Shown: positions 51,923 to 61,660, counted from the first letter of the stretch. The stretch: 64,000 nt of DNA from Clostridium merdae (GCF_900176635.1 NZ_FXLN01000004.1:620001-684000), one strand, 5' to 3'. The notes: generated by a model not told the origin, from the letters alone. Numbers and translations: made by a program.

Positions 51923-52513
51923 ATGGATTATTTTTCCCTCGTGGGAATTGCCGTTGGTCTTTCAATGGATGCTCTGGCAGCCTCAGTAGCAAACGGAACA
52001 GCTGTAAAAAAAGTGACACCTGCATTCGCCTTAAAAGTAGGGTTAACCTTTGGTATCTTTCAGGCATTTATGCCCTGCCTTGGCTGGGCTTTGGGAACGG
52101 CAGGTGCAGGCTTACTAATACATATTGAGCACTGGCTTGCCCTTCTGCTGCTAACCTATTTAGGCACACAGATGATATGGGAATCTTGCTTTGGGGAACG
52201 AGCGGAGGAGGCAAGATTCCACACCGTTGGCAAACGCGCTTTGCTTCTTCAGGCAATTGCAACGAGTATAGACGCCTTGGCAACTGGGATAATACTGCCT
52301 TCCTCTGTGGGCATTCAAAGCATACCGCAAATGGTATTCTCTGTATCCCTCATCGGAGTCATAACACTTGTTCTTTGCTTTGCAGGTGTGTACCTAGGCA
52401 GAAGATTTGGCAGTTTACTCTCCGGCCGAGCCGAAATTGCCGGCGGAATCATACTCATACTGATTGGTATCAAAATTTTTGCAGAGCACTGGTTTTTCTC
52501 TATAGGTGTATAA
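51923..52513 (+). CDS. mntP: MntP-family manganese efflux pump
   Basis: A 196-residue membrane protein with six hydrophobic segments in two homologous halves. VGLSMDALAASVANG and ATSIDALATGIILP are the paired Asp-containing MntP motifs. It exports Mn2+ in this family. No yybP-ykoY manganese riboswitch is visible in 51763-51922, which is AT-rich and otherwise featureless. It converges with sbcC; the stops are one base apart with no terminator between. Confidence 0.92.
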   Translation: MDYFSLVGIAVGLSMDALAASVANGTAVKKVTPAFALKVGLTFGIFQAFMPCLGWALGTAGAGLLIHIEHWLALLLLTYLGTQMIWESCFGERAEEARFHTVGKRALLLQAIATSIDALATGIILPSSVGIQSIPQMVFSVSLIGVITLVLCFAGVYLGRRFGSLLSGRAEIAGGIILILIGIKIFAEHWFFSIGV

Positions 52514-52514
52514 C

Positions 52515-55500
52515 TTAGCGGCTGGTTAAAACCACCTTACTCCCGGTAACACTTTTTTGGAGGGTAATTTTTTTATCGATTTTCTCTTTTAATTCCGGTA
52601 CGTGAGAGATAATACCGACCAGGCGATTACCGGTAGTGAGTGCCGCAAGTGCCGTGATCGCCTGATCCAAAGATTCAGAATCAAGCGTACCAAAGCCCTC
52701 GTCGATAAACATGGTGTCGATTTGTACCCCTCCGGCGTAGCTCTGAATCACATCGGACAACCCCAACGCAAGAGACAGAGACGCTTTAAAGGATTCTCCG
52801 CCTGAAAGGGAACGAACGGAGCGAAGCTTACCGGTATAGTAATCCATTACATCAAGCTCTAAACCAGATTGACTGCGGTTATCCTCTGGTATTTCTTTGC
52901 GCAGCAGCTCAAAGCGCCCATTGGTCATCCGGCTCATGCGTTGATTCGCCTGCGTAATCACCTTTTGAAAGTAAGCGGCCTGTACGTATTGCTCAAATGC
53001 TAGCTTTTGGCGCTCCGGAAGCTCTCCATTAGCCGTTTTTGAGAGGGATGAAAGCATTAAATAACGCTGCTCCAGCTTTTCTTTTTCCTCAATAGAGTCT
53101 TGAATATTATTTAGAGTTCTACTATTTGCATAGTACCGCTGCGATGTTTGCGATACGATTTCTTCGTAGATTGCTTTCTCCTGTTTTAAAGCTTCCTGCC
53201 GCAAAGATAGCTTTTCGGTATCTACCGGTTCTTTTCCCTTTGTTTCCTCCATAAGCCGCCGAATGGTCTCTTGATTAAACCGTTGATTTTCTAAAAATAC
53301 TTGCACCTCTTTGCGCCAGTTTTCAATAAAGTTTTGATTCGCCAGAGCTTCTTGGTATTCTTCTTCGCTAAACTGATTTTCGTTTAGAATACCAAAGTAC
53401 TCTCGCTCGGTTTCTCCGAGCTTCTTTTTTTGTTCACTGAGTTGATTTATCTTCTCTTTTAAAACCGCGCGCACATTTTCAAGTTCATTACGACACGTTG
53501 TAAAAGCAGCCTCACTTTGTTGTAGTCTTTGCTTGAGCTCACGCAATTGCTGGTTGGCAGTTTCTATTTTTTGTTGCAGTTCTTCTTCCGTTTTACAAGG
53601 CAGCTTTTGCAACAACATTGCAGTTTCGGCTTGCTTTGCGCTTACCTGTGAAGAGAGACGAGATTGTTCTTCCGTTTCTTTTTGTGCCAGCTGCTCGTTT
53701 TCCTTTGCTTGTATTTGCACTTCTTCAAGCTGTTTCGACCAGTTATCCCGATTGGTACAAAGGTTTTTTAGCTCGTGGTACGTTGTCTCAAGGCTCTTTT
53801 TTCGCTCCGTGTTTTCCTTGCCCAGAATAATAATTTGGCTTTTCAGTGTAGTTAGTTCTTCCGGTACCGCCACACTCGGCAGAATTTGCTGCCACTGTTG
53901 GCGCAGGGATTGCCAAAGCGACTGCAACTGAACATCTTTCCCGTGAGCCTTTGTGCTTGCGTCTCGCAGGCGTGTAGCGGACTGTTCCTGCTGTGCCCGA
54001 ATACGTTGTAGCTCTTGTTCGTTCGGCGCTCCTGAGACAATCTCAGCCTTTTGCGGGTGTTCTTTCGAGCCACAAACCGGGCAAGGTTCTCCCAGTTTTA
54101 AACTTTCGGCTAATACACCAGCCTGTTGACGAAAATACATCAGCTCTTTTTCTTCGCACAAGCGGTGTAATGACCGATACTCCTCTTCTACTACACTATA
54201 CTCCTTTTGTGCCAGCTCTTTTTCACCTTGCAAAGAAGTAGATTCTTTTGCTAATTCATGCAGTTGCAGCAAGCTGGTGCGTAGTGCTTCTGCCGCTTCT
54301 TTTTCCTTTTCGCACTTTACAATTTCAACCGGTGCTTGAGCAGATTGACTGAGCAGTGTTTGCAGCTCATTTTGTGTTTGAAGAAGATTTTCTTTTTCTT
54401 TTAAAGTATGCTCTAAACGTATTCTATTTTGATTTAAAGAGCTCTCCAGGCTAGTTTGTTGCTGCATAAGAATTTTGTAGTTTTGATAATCTGGCAATGC
54501 AGAGCGTAGACCTACAAGCTGCTCCGCTAGCTTTATTCTCTTTGGTTCCGTCTCTTGCTCTTTTAAAAAGCTTTGCTCAAGTGAAACCAGTTGATTTCCC
54601 AAAAGTGACCCGCGTTCCTCAAACGCCAGAATTCCCTTTTCTAACTGCTGTACATTTTCTTTCGCCGAGAGGTATATTTTCTCAATTGGCCTTATACGCT
54701 CCACAGAGGTACTCGCTCTTTTTGCCTTCACTTCCGTTCGCTGAATCAAGGGCTCCTGTGCTTTCAAAGCTTCGCTGTTTTTTTGTGCCTGCTCCAATTC
54801 ACGGAACATTCGATTCAGCTGCTCTGCACGGGTCATTTCTGCAATAAGCAAAGCTTCCGATTTGGAAAGAACCTCTTGTTGCAGCTTTTGCGCGGAAAGC
54901 AAGGCTTCATCGTCCTTTTGCATCTTATTCCAGAAGATAAGCATTTCGTCCAGACGATGAAGATTCTTCTCGATCTTCCATTCTTGCAGCAATGGGTCTT
55001 CTACATGTTCTCGGCTGTAAAGTACATTGCCTGTGTACTGTACAATTACTTTACAGCAATCCTCCCATGCTAGTCTTGCCGCTTTTTCACGTTTTTTTAG
55101 CTCGATTTGCACCGCTTCAAATGGAGCCGTGCCGAACACACGCCGAAAAATCTCCGCGCGCTCCCGATGGTCTGCCAAAAGAAGCTTTAAAAATTCCCCT
55201 TGTGCAATCATGGCTATTTGTTTAAATTGCTTATAATCAATTCCTAGTAATTCTACAATGGCGGAGGTTACCCGCACATTCCCTGTAATGACTTTTTCAT
55301 CCGGCAAAGTAAGCGAGGCATCCCCGGGTTCATCAGTAAAACCCTCCCCGCTCTTTTTCGGGCGGCGATATTTGGGGTTTCTGCGAACCAGATATTCTTG
55401 CCCACGGTGCAGAAAAAGAAGCTCCACAAACGTTTTTTCTTCCGGACGGGCAAAATCACTGCGCAGGCTTTCTACCGGACGCACCGTACCGCTGGATTCC

Positions 55501-55661
55501 CCATACAGCGCAAACGAAATTGCATCAAACAGGGTGGTTTTACCGGCACCCGTATCTCCCGTAATTAAAAAGAGACCCATGGAACCAAACTTTTCAAAAG
55601 GGACTTCGACTCTGCCTGCAAAGGGGCCAAATGCACTCACAATTAAATGCTTTGGTTTCAT
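52515..55661 (-). CDS. sbcC: SbcCD exonuclease subunit C (Rad50-like ATPase)
   Basis: A 1048-residue SMC-like protein. Walker A is GDTGAGKTTLFD (about 34-45). Long coiled coils flank the zinc hook CPVCGSKEHP near the middle. The C-terminal part has the signature LSGGESFKASLSLALGLSD and Walker B MFIDEGFGTLD. With SbcD it processes DNA hairpins and double-strand ends. It starts inside the sbcD stop (ATGA overlap). Confidence 0.97.
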   Translation of the reverse strand: MKPKHLIVSAFGPFAGRVEVPFEKFGSMGLFLITGDTGAGKTTLFDAISFALYGESSGTVRPVESLRSDFARPEEKTFVELLFLHRGQEYLVRRNPKYRRPKKSGEGFTDEPGDASLTLPDEKVITGNVRVTSAIVELLGIDYKQFKQIAMIAQGEFLKLLLADHRERAEIFRRVFGTAPFEAVQIELKKREKAARLAWEDCCKVIVQYTGNVLYSREHVEDPLLQEWKIEKNLHRLDEMLIFWNKMQKDDEALLSAQKLQQEVLSKSEALLIAEMTRAEQLNRMFRELEQAQKNSEALKAQEPLIQRTEVKAKRASTSVERIRPIEKIYLSAKENVQQLEKGILAFEERGSLLGNQLVSLEQSFLKEQETEPKRIKLAEQLVGLRSALPDYQNYKILMQQQTSLESSLNQNRIRLEHTLKEKENLLQTQNELQTLLSQSAQAPVEIVKCEKEKEAAEALRTSLLQLHELAKESTSLQGEKELAQKEYSVVEEEYRSLHRLCEEKELMYFRQQAGVLAESLKLGEPCPVCGSKEHPQKAEIVSGAPNEQELQRIRAQQEQSATRLRDASTKAHGKDVQLQSLWQSLRQQWQQILPSVAVPEELTTLKSQIIILGKENTERKKSLETTYHELKNLCTNRDNWSKQLEEVQIQAKENEQLAQKETEEQSRLSSQVSAKQAETAMLLQKLPCKTEEELQQKIETANQQLRELKQRLQQSEAAFTTCRNELENVRAVLKEKINQLSEQKKKLGETEREYFGILNENQFSEEEYQEALANQNFIENWRKEVQVFLENQRFNQETIRRLMEETKGKEPVDTEKLSLRQEALKQEKAIYEEIVSQTSQRYYANSRTLNNIQDSIEEKEKLEQRYLMLSSLSKTANGELPERQKLAFEQYVQAAYFQKVITQANQRMSRMTNGRFELLRKEIPEDNRSQSGLELDVMDYYTGKLRSVRSLSGGESFKASLSLALGLSDVIQSYAGGVQIDTMFIDEGFGTLDSESLDQAITALAALTTGNRLVGIISHVPELKEKIDKKITLQKSVTGSKVVLTSR

Positions 55662-56812
55662 CGTGTTCCCTCCCCTATGCTCTGGAACAGTGACCGCATG
55701 AGTTCCGCCTGTTCTTGCGTCATTTCTTTTTGATTCTGTATTTGGAAAAAATCTTTAAACAATTCGAATGTTGTTTTATTCGAGAGATCCTCTCCTGAGG
55801 CGGCATTTTTTTGCCCTCTTTCACTGCTAAGGCGATTTTCAAATTCCAGCCGCATAATATTAGGGTAAAAGCGCCGTAATTTCCCAATGGGATCCATGAG
55901 TTCCTCGGTGTTTGTTAAGGTAGCGTGAATGTAATCCTCGGCATTGGCAGAAGCAACTACCTGTGGGTCGGTAAGCTGTTCGATTGGCCCACGAATCTCT
56001 CGCATATCACGTATGGGAACCAGCGGTATTTGGTGAATCTGCGTGTTCCCTTTCTCCAGCAGCTCTACAATCGTAACAGATTTTTTCTGGCGGCATTCGG
56101 AAAAGGAATATTTTAAGGGGGAGCCCGCATATCGAATGGTATCGCGCATCATTTTTTGTGGGCCATGCAGGTGCCCGAGCGCAACATAATCAAAAGCATG
56201 AAAAACTTCTGCATCCACTGCGTCAGAGCCACCAACATAAGCGGTTTCTGAATCAGACTGCTGCGGCAGTTCTCCCCTATTTGTAATGAACTGGTGTGCC
56301 ACCAGCACTCTCCGGCAATCTGCCCCAGGGGGAACCGACTCTAGCACCTTGCGAACGGCATCTTCTGTGCTTAAAAGCTCTTCTTCCGGGAAAAAAGGAG
56401 CAACCAACGCAGGCTTTATAAAAGGCAGTAAATACAGCTCTACGGTTCCGTATGTATCCTCCAGCAAAAACGGCTCCAGCTTACCATTATACGCCGCTGA
56501 GATGGTAATTCCCTGCTTGCAAAGGATACGACTCCCAAAGCTTAATCGCTCTGCGGAATCGTGATTCCCGCAAATCATATACACCGGTAAATTGAGAAAA
56601 GCCAACCCTGTTAAAAAATCATCTAAAACCGAAACCGCCTCTCCCGGTGGGATCGTTTTATCGTAAACATCTCCCGCAATTAGAACCGCATCGGGTTTTT
56701 CCTCTTTTGCAATCGTAATAATCTGCTTTAATATGGCGCTCTGGTCTTCCAACATACTAAATTCGTTGACCCGCTTTCCAATGTGCAAATCCGCCAAATG
56801 CAGCAGTTTCAT
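55658..56812 (-). CDS. sbcD: SbcCD exonuclease subunit D (Mre11-like nuclease)
   Basis: A 384-residue calcineurin-like phosphoesterase. LLHLADLHIGKR is the DxH metal motif; AGDVYDKTIP, CGNHDSAERL, AHQFIT and ALGHLHGPQ are the further metal-binding motifs in order. I start at MKLLHLAD (56812) with GGAGG 5 bases upstream; the frame to 56854 has none. The nuclease is normally Mn2+-dependent (family knowledge). Confidence 0.96.
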   Translation of the reverse strand: MKLLHLADLHIGKRVNEFSMLEDQSAILKQIITIAKEEKPDAVLIAGDVYDKTIPPGEAVSVLDDFLTGLAFLNLPVYMICGNHDSAERLSFGSRILCKQGITISAAYNGKLEPFLLEDTYGTVELYLLPFIKPALVAPFFPEEELLSTEDAVRKVLESVPPGADCRRVLVAHQFITNRGELPQQSDSETAYVGGSDAVDAEVFHAFDYVALGHLHGPQKMMRDTIRYAGSPLKYSFSECRQKKSVTIVELLEKGNTQIHQIPLVPIRDMREIRGPIEQLTDPQVVASANAEDYIHATLTNTEELMDPIGKLRRFYPNIMRLEFENRLSSERGQKNAASGEDLSNKTTFELFKDFFQIQNQKEMTQEQAELMRSLFQSIGEGTR

Positions 56813-56895
56813 AGAAACCTCCATTTCTGTAAAGAAAACCGGCGTCGGGGCCATTTTCAGCCTGCCGCGCCGGTATTAACTCTCTTTTCCGCTCA

Positions 56896-57003
56896 TTAGC
56901 GGCCCTTTTTCAGGCTAACAATTTGGAGTACGGTAATCGTAACACTAACCAATGTAGAAACGATACCCAAAACCAAGCTGGCGATGGTTAAGCTCTTCTG
57001 CAT
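56896..57003 (-). CDS. 35-residue single-helix membrane peptide
   Basis: The minus-strand frame from ATG 57003 gives MQKSLTIASLVLGIVS, then a hydrophobic run to VSL and a basic end KKGR. GGGGTG lies 6 bases before the ATG. It is a plausible tiny membrane protein, or a holin- or toxin-like peptide. Similar small hydrophobic ORFs are common and many are real, but there is no homology evidence here. A possible promoter with extended -10 TGGTATAAT lies at 57135-57143 on the minus strand. Confidence 0.5.
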   Translation of the reverse strand: MQKSLTIASLVLGIVSTLVSVTITVLQIVSLKKGR

Positions 57004-57265
57004 TTATTTCACCCCATTCATTTTTATATTAAAATTTGTTCGTTCATTTAGAGCAAAACATATAGAATACTTCCATTTATTCTTTACTGAGAGCTCGTAC
57101 TTTTAAAATAAAAAAGGCCCACAATTTCTTTTGTATATTATACCATTTTCAAGTTCAATGGGAAAGCCTTGTATGAAAAAATCAATAAATGAGTTTCATT
57201 ACACGGTCGAAACTATATGCTACTGCATAATATATGGATACCAGCATCTGTACGGAGGTGGAAAC

Positions 57266-57436
57266 ATGGAAATTCGCACAAAGATATATGACTGCAAGAA
57301 TCCCGAACAAAATCCAATACCCCGTTGGATGGGGTACTACGGAAAAACGGAAAAGGGCAGTATAGAATTAGATCTTGTGCAGCAATTTAAGCAAAATCCA
57401 GAAAGCTTTTTCCCAGACTTTATTCAGAAAAAGTGA
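57266..57436 (+). CDS. hypothetical small protein (56 residues)
   Basis: From ATG 57266 with GGAGGTG five bases upstream. The sequence starts MEIRTKIYDCKNPEQNPIPR and includes WMGYYGKTEKG; it is polar and aromatic, without signal or helix motifs. The longer frame from 57131 has no site and a non-coding look upstream. I do not recognise the family. It is alone between the sbcCD region and glnS. Confidence 0.55.
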   Translation: MEIRTKIYDCKNPEQNPIPRWMGYYGKTEKGSIELDLVQQFKQNPESFFPDFIQKK

Positions 57437-57544
57437 GGGCGCTGCGCCTGGTAATACACCGGCGCACGCCGATTTTGCCGCCAGCGGAATCTGCGGCGTT
57501 AGAAATGCCCCGGCTTTGCGTGATGCAGGCCGGGGCAAGCTGTT
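57437..57544. repeat. short GC-rich, hairpin-rich segment with glnS terminator
   Basis: Locally much richer in G+C than its neighbours. GGCGC-T-GCGCC sits near 57438-57448, and TGCCCCGGC (57506-57514) pairs with GCCGGGGCA (57529-57537). The latter is likely the terminator between the convergent small gene and glnS. The plus-strand side has the better T tract (TTTTATTTTTTATT). Confidence 0.6.
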
Positions 57545-59227
57545 TTATTTTTTATTAAAGCTGTCTTTCAGAGAGACCGAGCGATTGAAAACGGGGTGCT
57601 CCGGTGTACTGTCTAAATCCGGGCAGAAATAGCCCTGCCGCATGAACTGGAAGGATGCCGGTGCAGATGCTTTTGCAACATCCGGTTCTACCTTGCAATC
57701 CTTTAGAATCTTAAGCGAATCTGGGTTCAGGAGCTCTAAGAACTCTCCCGATTCCGGGTCAGGCACGGTAAACAGATTGTCGTATACACGAACCTCAGCC
57801 GTAACCGCAGATTTTGCATCTACCCAATGAATGGTACCCTTTACTTTTCTGCCATCCGGCGTATTACCGCCACGGGTTGCAGGGTCGTACTCGGCGTACA
57901 CTTCAATTACATTTCCGTCATCGTCCTTTTTACAGCCGGTGCAACGAACGATATACGTTGTTTTTAAGCGCACTTCATTCCCGGGAAATAACCGGAAGTA
58001 GCCCTTGGGTGGAGCTTCTGTAAAATCGTCGCGTTCAATAAAGACTTCACGTGAAAAATCCACCTTACGGGTTCCGTCTTCCGGCCTGTTTGGGTTGTTT
58101 TCCACTTCGAATTCTTCTACCTGATTCTCAGGGTAGTTGGTAATAATCAGCTTAATGGGGTCAAGCACGCTCATTACGCGCTGAGCGTTTAGATTGAGGT
58201 CTTCTCTCAGGCAATGCTCTAAGAACGAATACTCTACCGTGCTGTTTACCTTGGAAACACCAAGTCGCTCAATAAAGTTACGAATAGAGGCCGGAGTATA
58301 GCCACGGCGGCGTAATCCGCACAGTGTAGGCATTCGGGGGTCATCCCAGCCAGACACAAACTCTTTTTCTACCAACAAACGCAGGCGACGTTTGCTCATT
58401 ACGGTATTATTAATGCCCAGACGAGCAAACTCAATCTGGCGCGGTTTTGAAGGCAAATCTACATTTTGAATCACCCAATCGTAAAGCGGGCGGTGGTCTT
58501 CAAATTCCAGTGAGCACAAAGAGTGCGTAATGTCTTCCATCGCATCCTCTATGGGGTGCGCGTAGTCATACATGGGATAAATACACCATGTATCACCAGT
58601 TCTGTGGTGGTTGGTATGGCTAATACGGTATAACACCGGGTCTCTCATATTAAAGTTACCAGAAGCTAGGTCAATTTTGGCACGCAGAGTCATGGTTCCA
58701 TCCGGGAATTCCCCTGCACGCATCCGACCAAATAAATCGAGGCTCTCTTCCACCGGGCGGTCACGAAACGGGCTAACAGCCGGACTCTTTAAATCGCCGC
58801 GATTTTCTCTCATCTGTTCGGGAGTGAGCTGGCATACATATGCAAGTCCTTTTATAATCAGCTTTTCTGCAAGCTGGTACATGGTCTCAAAATAATCGGA
58901 AGCATAGTAAAACCGGTCTTCCCAATCGTAGCCAAGCCACTGAATGTCTTCCTTAATGGCATCTACATATTCGGTGTCTTCTTTACTGGGGTTGGTATCA
59001 TCCATTCGCAGGTTGCATATGCCGCCGAATTTTTCCGCGGTACCAAAATCAATGCAAATTGCCTTGGCGTGGCCAATATGCAGGTAGCCGTTCGGCTCTG
59101 GTGGAAAACGAGTGTGAACACGTTTGCCCTCAAAACGCCCGCCCGGTGCAATATCTTCTGCAACAAATTCTTGAATAAAATGCCCGGTAATTTCCGGATT
59201 CAACGGTTCTTTCTTTTCTTCGCTCAT
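57545..59227 (-). CDS. glnS: glutamine-tRNA ligase
   Basis: A 560-residue class I synthetase. RFPPEPNGYLHIGHAKA holds the HIGH motif and MSKRRL the KMSKS equivalent. The C-terminal anticodon-binding barrels follow. I start at ATG 59227 (GAGGAG upstream). It charges tRNA-Gln directly, so this organism need not rely only on the Glu-AdT route. gltX precedes it in the same operon. Confidence 0.96.
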   Translation of the reverse strand: MSEEKKEPLNPEITGHFIQEFVAEDIAPGGRFEGKRVHTRFPPEPNGYLHIGHAKAICIDFGTAEKFGGICNLRMDDTNPSKEDTEYVDAIKEDIQWLGYDWEDRFYYASDYFETMYQLAEKLIIKGLAYVCQLTPEQMRENRGDLKSPAVSPFRDRPVEESLDLFGRMRAGEFPDGTMTLRAKIDLASGNFNMRDPVLYRISHTNHHRTGDTWCIYPMYDYAHPIEDAMEDITHSLCSLEFEDHRPLYDWVIQNVDLPSKPRQIEFARLGINNTVMSKRRLRLLVEKEFVSGWDDPRMPTLCGLRRRGYTPASIRNFIERLGVSKVNSTVEYSFLEHCLREDLNLNAQRVMSVLDPIKLIITNYPENQVEEFEVENNPNRPEDGTRKVDFSREVFIERDDFTEAPPKGYFRLFPGNEVRLKTTYIVRCTGCKKDDDGNVIEVYAEYDPATRGGNTPDGRKVKGTIHWVDAKSAVTAEVRVYDNLFTVPDPESGEFLELLNPDSLKILKDCKVEPDVAKASAPASFQFMRQGYFCPDLDSTPEHPVFNRSVSLKDSFNKK

Positions 59228-59240
59228 TATATTCTCCTCA

Positions 59241-60698
59241 TTACCCTTCACATTTTTTCAAACCAAGCTCCAGTCGGCGCAACGACTCTTCTTGACCTAA
59301 TATGGCCAGAATCTCCATGGCACCACCCGGTGTAACGGTTTGTCCGGCTGCCGCAATGCGAACCGGCCAGAGTAGTGTTCCGTTCTTTACCTCAAGGCGC
59401 TCTGCCAGTTGCAAAAGAACGTCATGAAGGCTAGTTACAGACCACTCCGGTAACTCTTTGAGTACCGAAATTGCTTCTTTCAGCAAAGGAACACAATTCT
59501 CAAGAGTTGTTTTGCTCTTTTTATTGACAAAGAAATCTGCGGGATACTCCGGCAATTCTTTTAAGAAAGCTACCATTTCCGGTATTTGAGTCAGCTTTGT
59601 AACTCGGGGCTGCAAAATCAGCGTAAGAACCGACCAATCTGCCTGTGTGTCACCAAAGCCCTCACGGTAGTAGGGCATGGCCAACTCAGTAAACTGTTCC
59701 GGTGTCATTGCACGCAGGTATTCCCCATTGAGCCAAGTAAGCTTATCATAATCAAAAATTGCGGGAGATTTGCTGATGCCCTCAATTGTGAAGCGCTCGG
59801 TTAGCCCCTGCATGTCCATTTTTTCTTCGTTATCTTTCGGGCACCAGCCCAGAAGAGCAATATAATTGATGATGGCCTCGGGAAGGTAACCCTCCTTTAC
59901 CAAATCGGCAAAACCAGTTGAGCCATGGCGCTTTGAAAGCTTTGAAGCCGTACCATCCGCATTTCTGCCCTTAATTAGCGGCAAATGCACATAAGTGGGA
60001 ATCTGCCAGCCAAAGGCATCATAGAGCAAATTGTATTTTGGAGTAGACGATAAATACTCGCTGCCGCGTACTACATGGGTGATTTCCATAAAGTGATCAT
60101 CAATAACATTTGCAAAGTTATAGGTTGGAAATCCATCCGACTTTAAGAGAACCTGATCCTCAAGCTCTTTATTCTCAACTGAAATATCGCCATAGACAGC
60201 ATCGTGGAACGTAGTAGAGCCCTCTGTCGGCATTTTTTGGCGGATAACATAAGGCGTACCGGAGGCCAGCAGGCGGTCGATTTCCTCCTGTGGGAGTGTA
60301 CGGCAATGGCGGTCGTATCCGCCAAACGAATTCTCTTCATGCAAAGAAGCAAGGCGCTCCTTGGTGCAGAAGCAATAGTATGCTTTACCCTGCTCAACGA
60401 GCTGCTCGGCAAACTTTTTATAGGTACCCATGCGCTCGCTCTGAATATATGGCCCAAACGCACCGCCAATATCGGGGCCTTCGTCGTGCTGTAAGCCAAC
60501 CGTTTTCAGGGTGTCGTAAATCACCTCAACAGCGCCCTCCACTTGGCGTTCCTGATCCGTATCTTCAATTCTAAGGATGAAATCTCCACCCTCATGTTTT
60601 GCAATCAGGTATTCATACAACGCGGTACGCAAATTGCCCACGTGCATAAATCCGGTGGGACTAGGCGCAAATCTGGTTCTAATTTTTTTCTCTTGCAT
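59241..60698 (-). CDS. gltX: glutamate-tRNA ligase
   Basis: A 485-residue class I synthetase. RFAPSPTGFMHVGNLRTAL is the HIGH region (HVGN), and SKLSKRHG the KMSKS equivalent. The four-domain length matches bacterial GltX. Ribosome binding site GGGGTG before ATG 60698. It is followed after 13 bases by glnS, so the two glutamate-family synthetases are co-expressed. Confidence 0.96.
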   Translation of the reverse strand: MQEKKIRTRFAPSPTGFMHVGNLRTALYEYLIAKHEGGDFILRIEDTDQERQVEGAVEVIYDTLKTVGLQHDEGPDIGGAFGPYIQSERMGTYKKFAEQLVEQGKAYYCFCTKERLASLHEENSFGGYDRHCRTLPQEEIDRLLASGTPYVIRQKMPTEGSTTFHDAVYGDISVENKELEDQVLLKSDGFPTYNFANVIDDHFMEITHVVRGSEYLSSTPKYNLLYDAFGWQIPTYVHLPLIKGRNADGTASKLSKRHGSTGFADLVKEGYLPEAIINYIALLGWCPKDNEEKMDMQGLTERFTIEGISKSPAIFDYDKLTWLNGEYLRAMTPEQFTELAMPYYREGFGDTQADWSVLTLILQPRVTKLTQIPEMVAFLKELPEYPADFFVNKKSKTTLENCVPLLKEAISVLKELPEWSVTSLHDVLLQLAERLEVKNGTLLWPVRIAAAGQTVTPGGAMEILAILGQEESLRRLELGLKKCEG

Positions 60699-60765
60699 AT
60701 CAACACCCCTTCAGGATTCAGTCATTTCTTGCTTTGTATCATTTCCCTGAAAAAGAATGACGGTT

Positions 60766-60799
60766 GAAGATTTCCCCCGCCGAGGGCGGGGGAAATCTT
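60766..60799 (-). promoter_or_regulatory. long GC-rich hairpin in the gltX leader
   Basis: GATTTCCCCCGCC pairs with GGCGGGGGAAATC around a tight loop, inside the roughly 140-nt leader between the predicted gltX start site and its ATG. It has no T-run. A T-box motif was looked for and not found, so its role is open: attenuation, mRNA stability, or termination of the upstream vanY-like gene. Confidence 0.55.
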
Positions 60800-60835
60800 T
60801 GCCTTCCTCTTTCGAAAGTAAAGCCTCTTCTAGCT

Positions 60836-60863
60836 ATTATATCAAAATTTGGGATTTATTCAA
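60836..60863 (-). promoter_or_regulatory. promoter of gltX-glnS
   Basis: TTGAAT (60858-60863), 16-bp spacer and TATAAT (60836-60841) on the minus strand. The -35 overlaps the stop of the vanY-like gene. Confidence 0.75.
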
Positions 60864-61660
60864 TTATTTTCTTCTTTTAACGCCAAGTATTTCACGTATT
60901 CTTCTAAGCACATACCGAGTTCTTTCATTTTTAGAGCATTTTCTTTGCCTACATATCGGTAATGCCATGGTTCAAACATAATTCTGGTTTTGCTCTCTTC
61001 CTCTTTGGGATAGCGTAGTATAAAACCGTACTCCGCAGCATGCTGTTGAAGCCATGCATAGCCTTTTTCATGTTCAAAATCCGCACGAACTCCATTTAAG
61101 TCAATCGCCAGGCCAGTGTTATGCTCACTGTGGCCAGGCTTTGCAACAGCCGCGGAGGCCTTCTCTCGTGCTTCTTCGGAGGACATGCCCTTTTTCTCGT
61201 TTTCTTTGATTTCTCGTTCCAACAATTCCTTTTGCAGCTCCGGGGCACGGTACGCGGAGGAAATCCAGAATGTGATTCCTTCTTTAGACGCCGCCTCAAT
61301 CATTTGGCGGTAAGGTTCCACAAGTCGTTCGTCCATCTCCATATCGAATGCTTTTTGCAATTTTGGCTCATAATGTTCTGGCAGTGCATATTCCCAATTA
61401 ACCAGAACCAAGTTGCTGTCTTTTTCCCAAACCTTTGAAATCTTCTCTATGGAGAGTGAAGATTCCGTTGCGGACTCGGGCAAGGATTCTGGTTGTGATA
61501 CCTGTGAATTAGCCGACGAAACACTTGGCATAAATGTTTTAACCCAGTGAATCATTGGTTCGTTTTGTGCTATAAATAAAAACAGTATGGATGATACCAA
61601 TATTAAAAGACAAAGCAACAGCAATTTTGCTGTGGATTTTATTTTTTTATGTCTGCTCAT
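60860..61660 (-). CDS. VanY-like D-Ala-D-Ala carboxypeptidase (M15B)
   Basis: A 266-residue membrane-anchored enzyme. One N-terminal transmembrane helix (about 12-32) is followed by a Ser/Gln-rich linker and the M15 domain. His180 in SEHNTGLAID and Asp187 form the first metal pair, and EPWH (230-233) brings the catalytic Glu and third ligand. It is zinc-dependent and trims the peptidoglycan stem. Two S11 enzymes also occur in the window. No van cluster surrounds it. Confidence 0.93.
   Translation of the reverse strand: MSRHKKIKSTAKLLLLCLLILVSSILFLFIAQNEPMIHWVKTFMPSVSSANSQVSQPESLPESATESSLSIEKISKVWEKDSNLVLVNWEYALPEHYEPKLQKAFDMEMDERLVEPYRQMIEAASKEGITFWISSAYRAPELQKELLEREIKENEKKGMSSEEAREKASAAVAKPGHSEHNTGLAIDLNGVRADFEHEKGYAWLQQHAAEYGFILRYPKEEESKTRIMFEPWHYRYVGKENALKMKELGMCLEEYVKYLALKEENN

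Noticed and set aside
60699..60860. T-box riboswitch before gltX
   Set aside because: The conserved AGGGUGG-type T-box sequence and antiterminator were not found in the leader.
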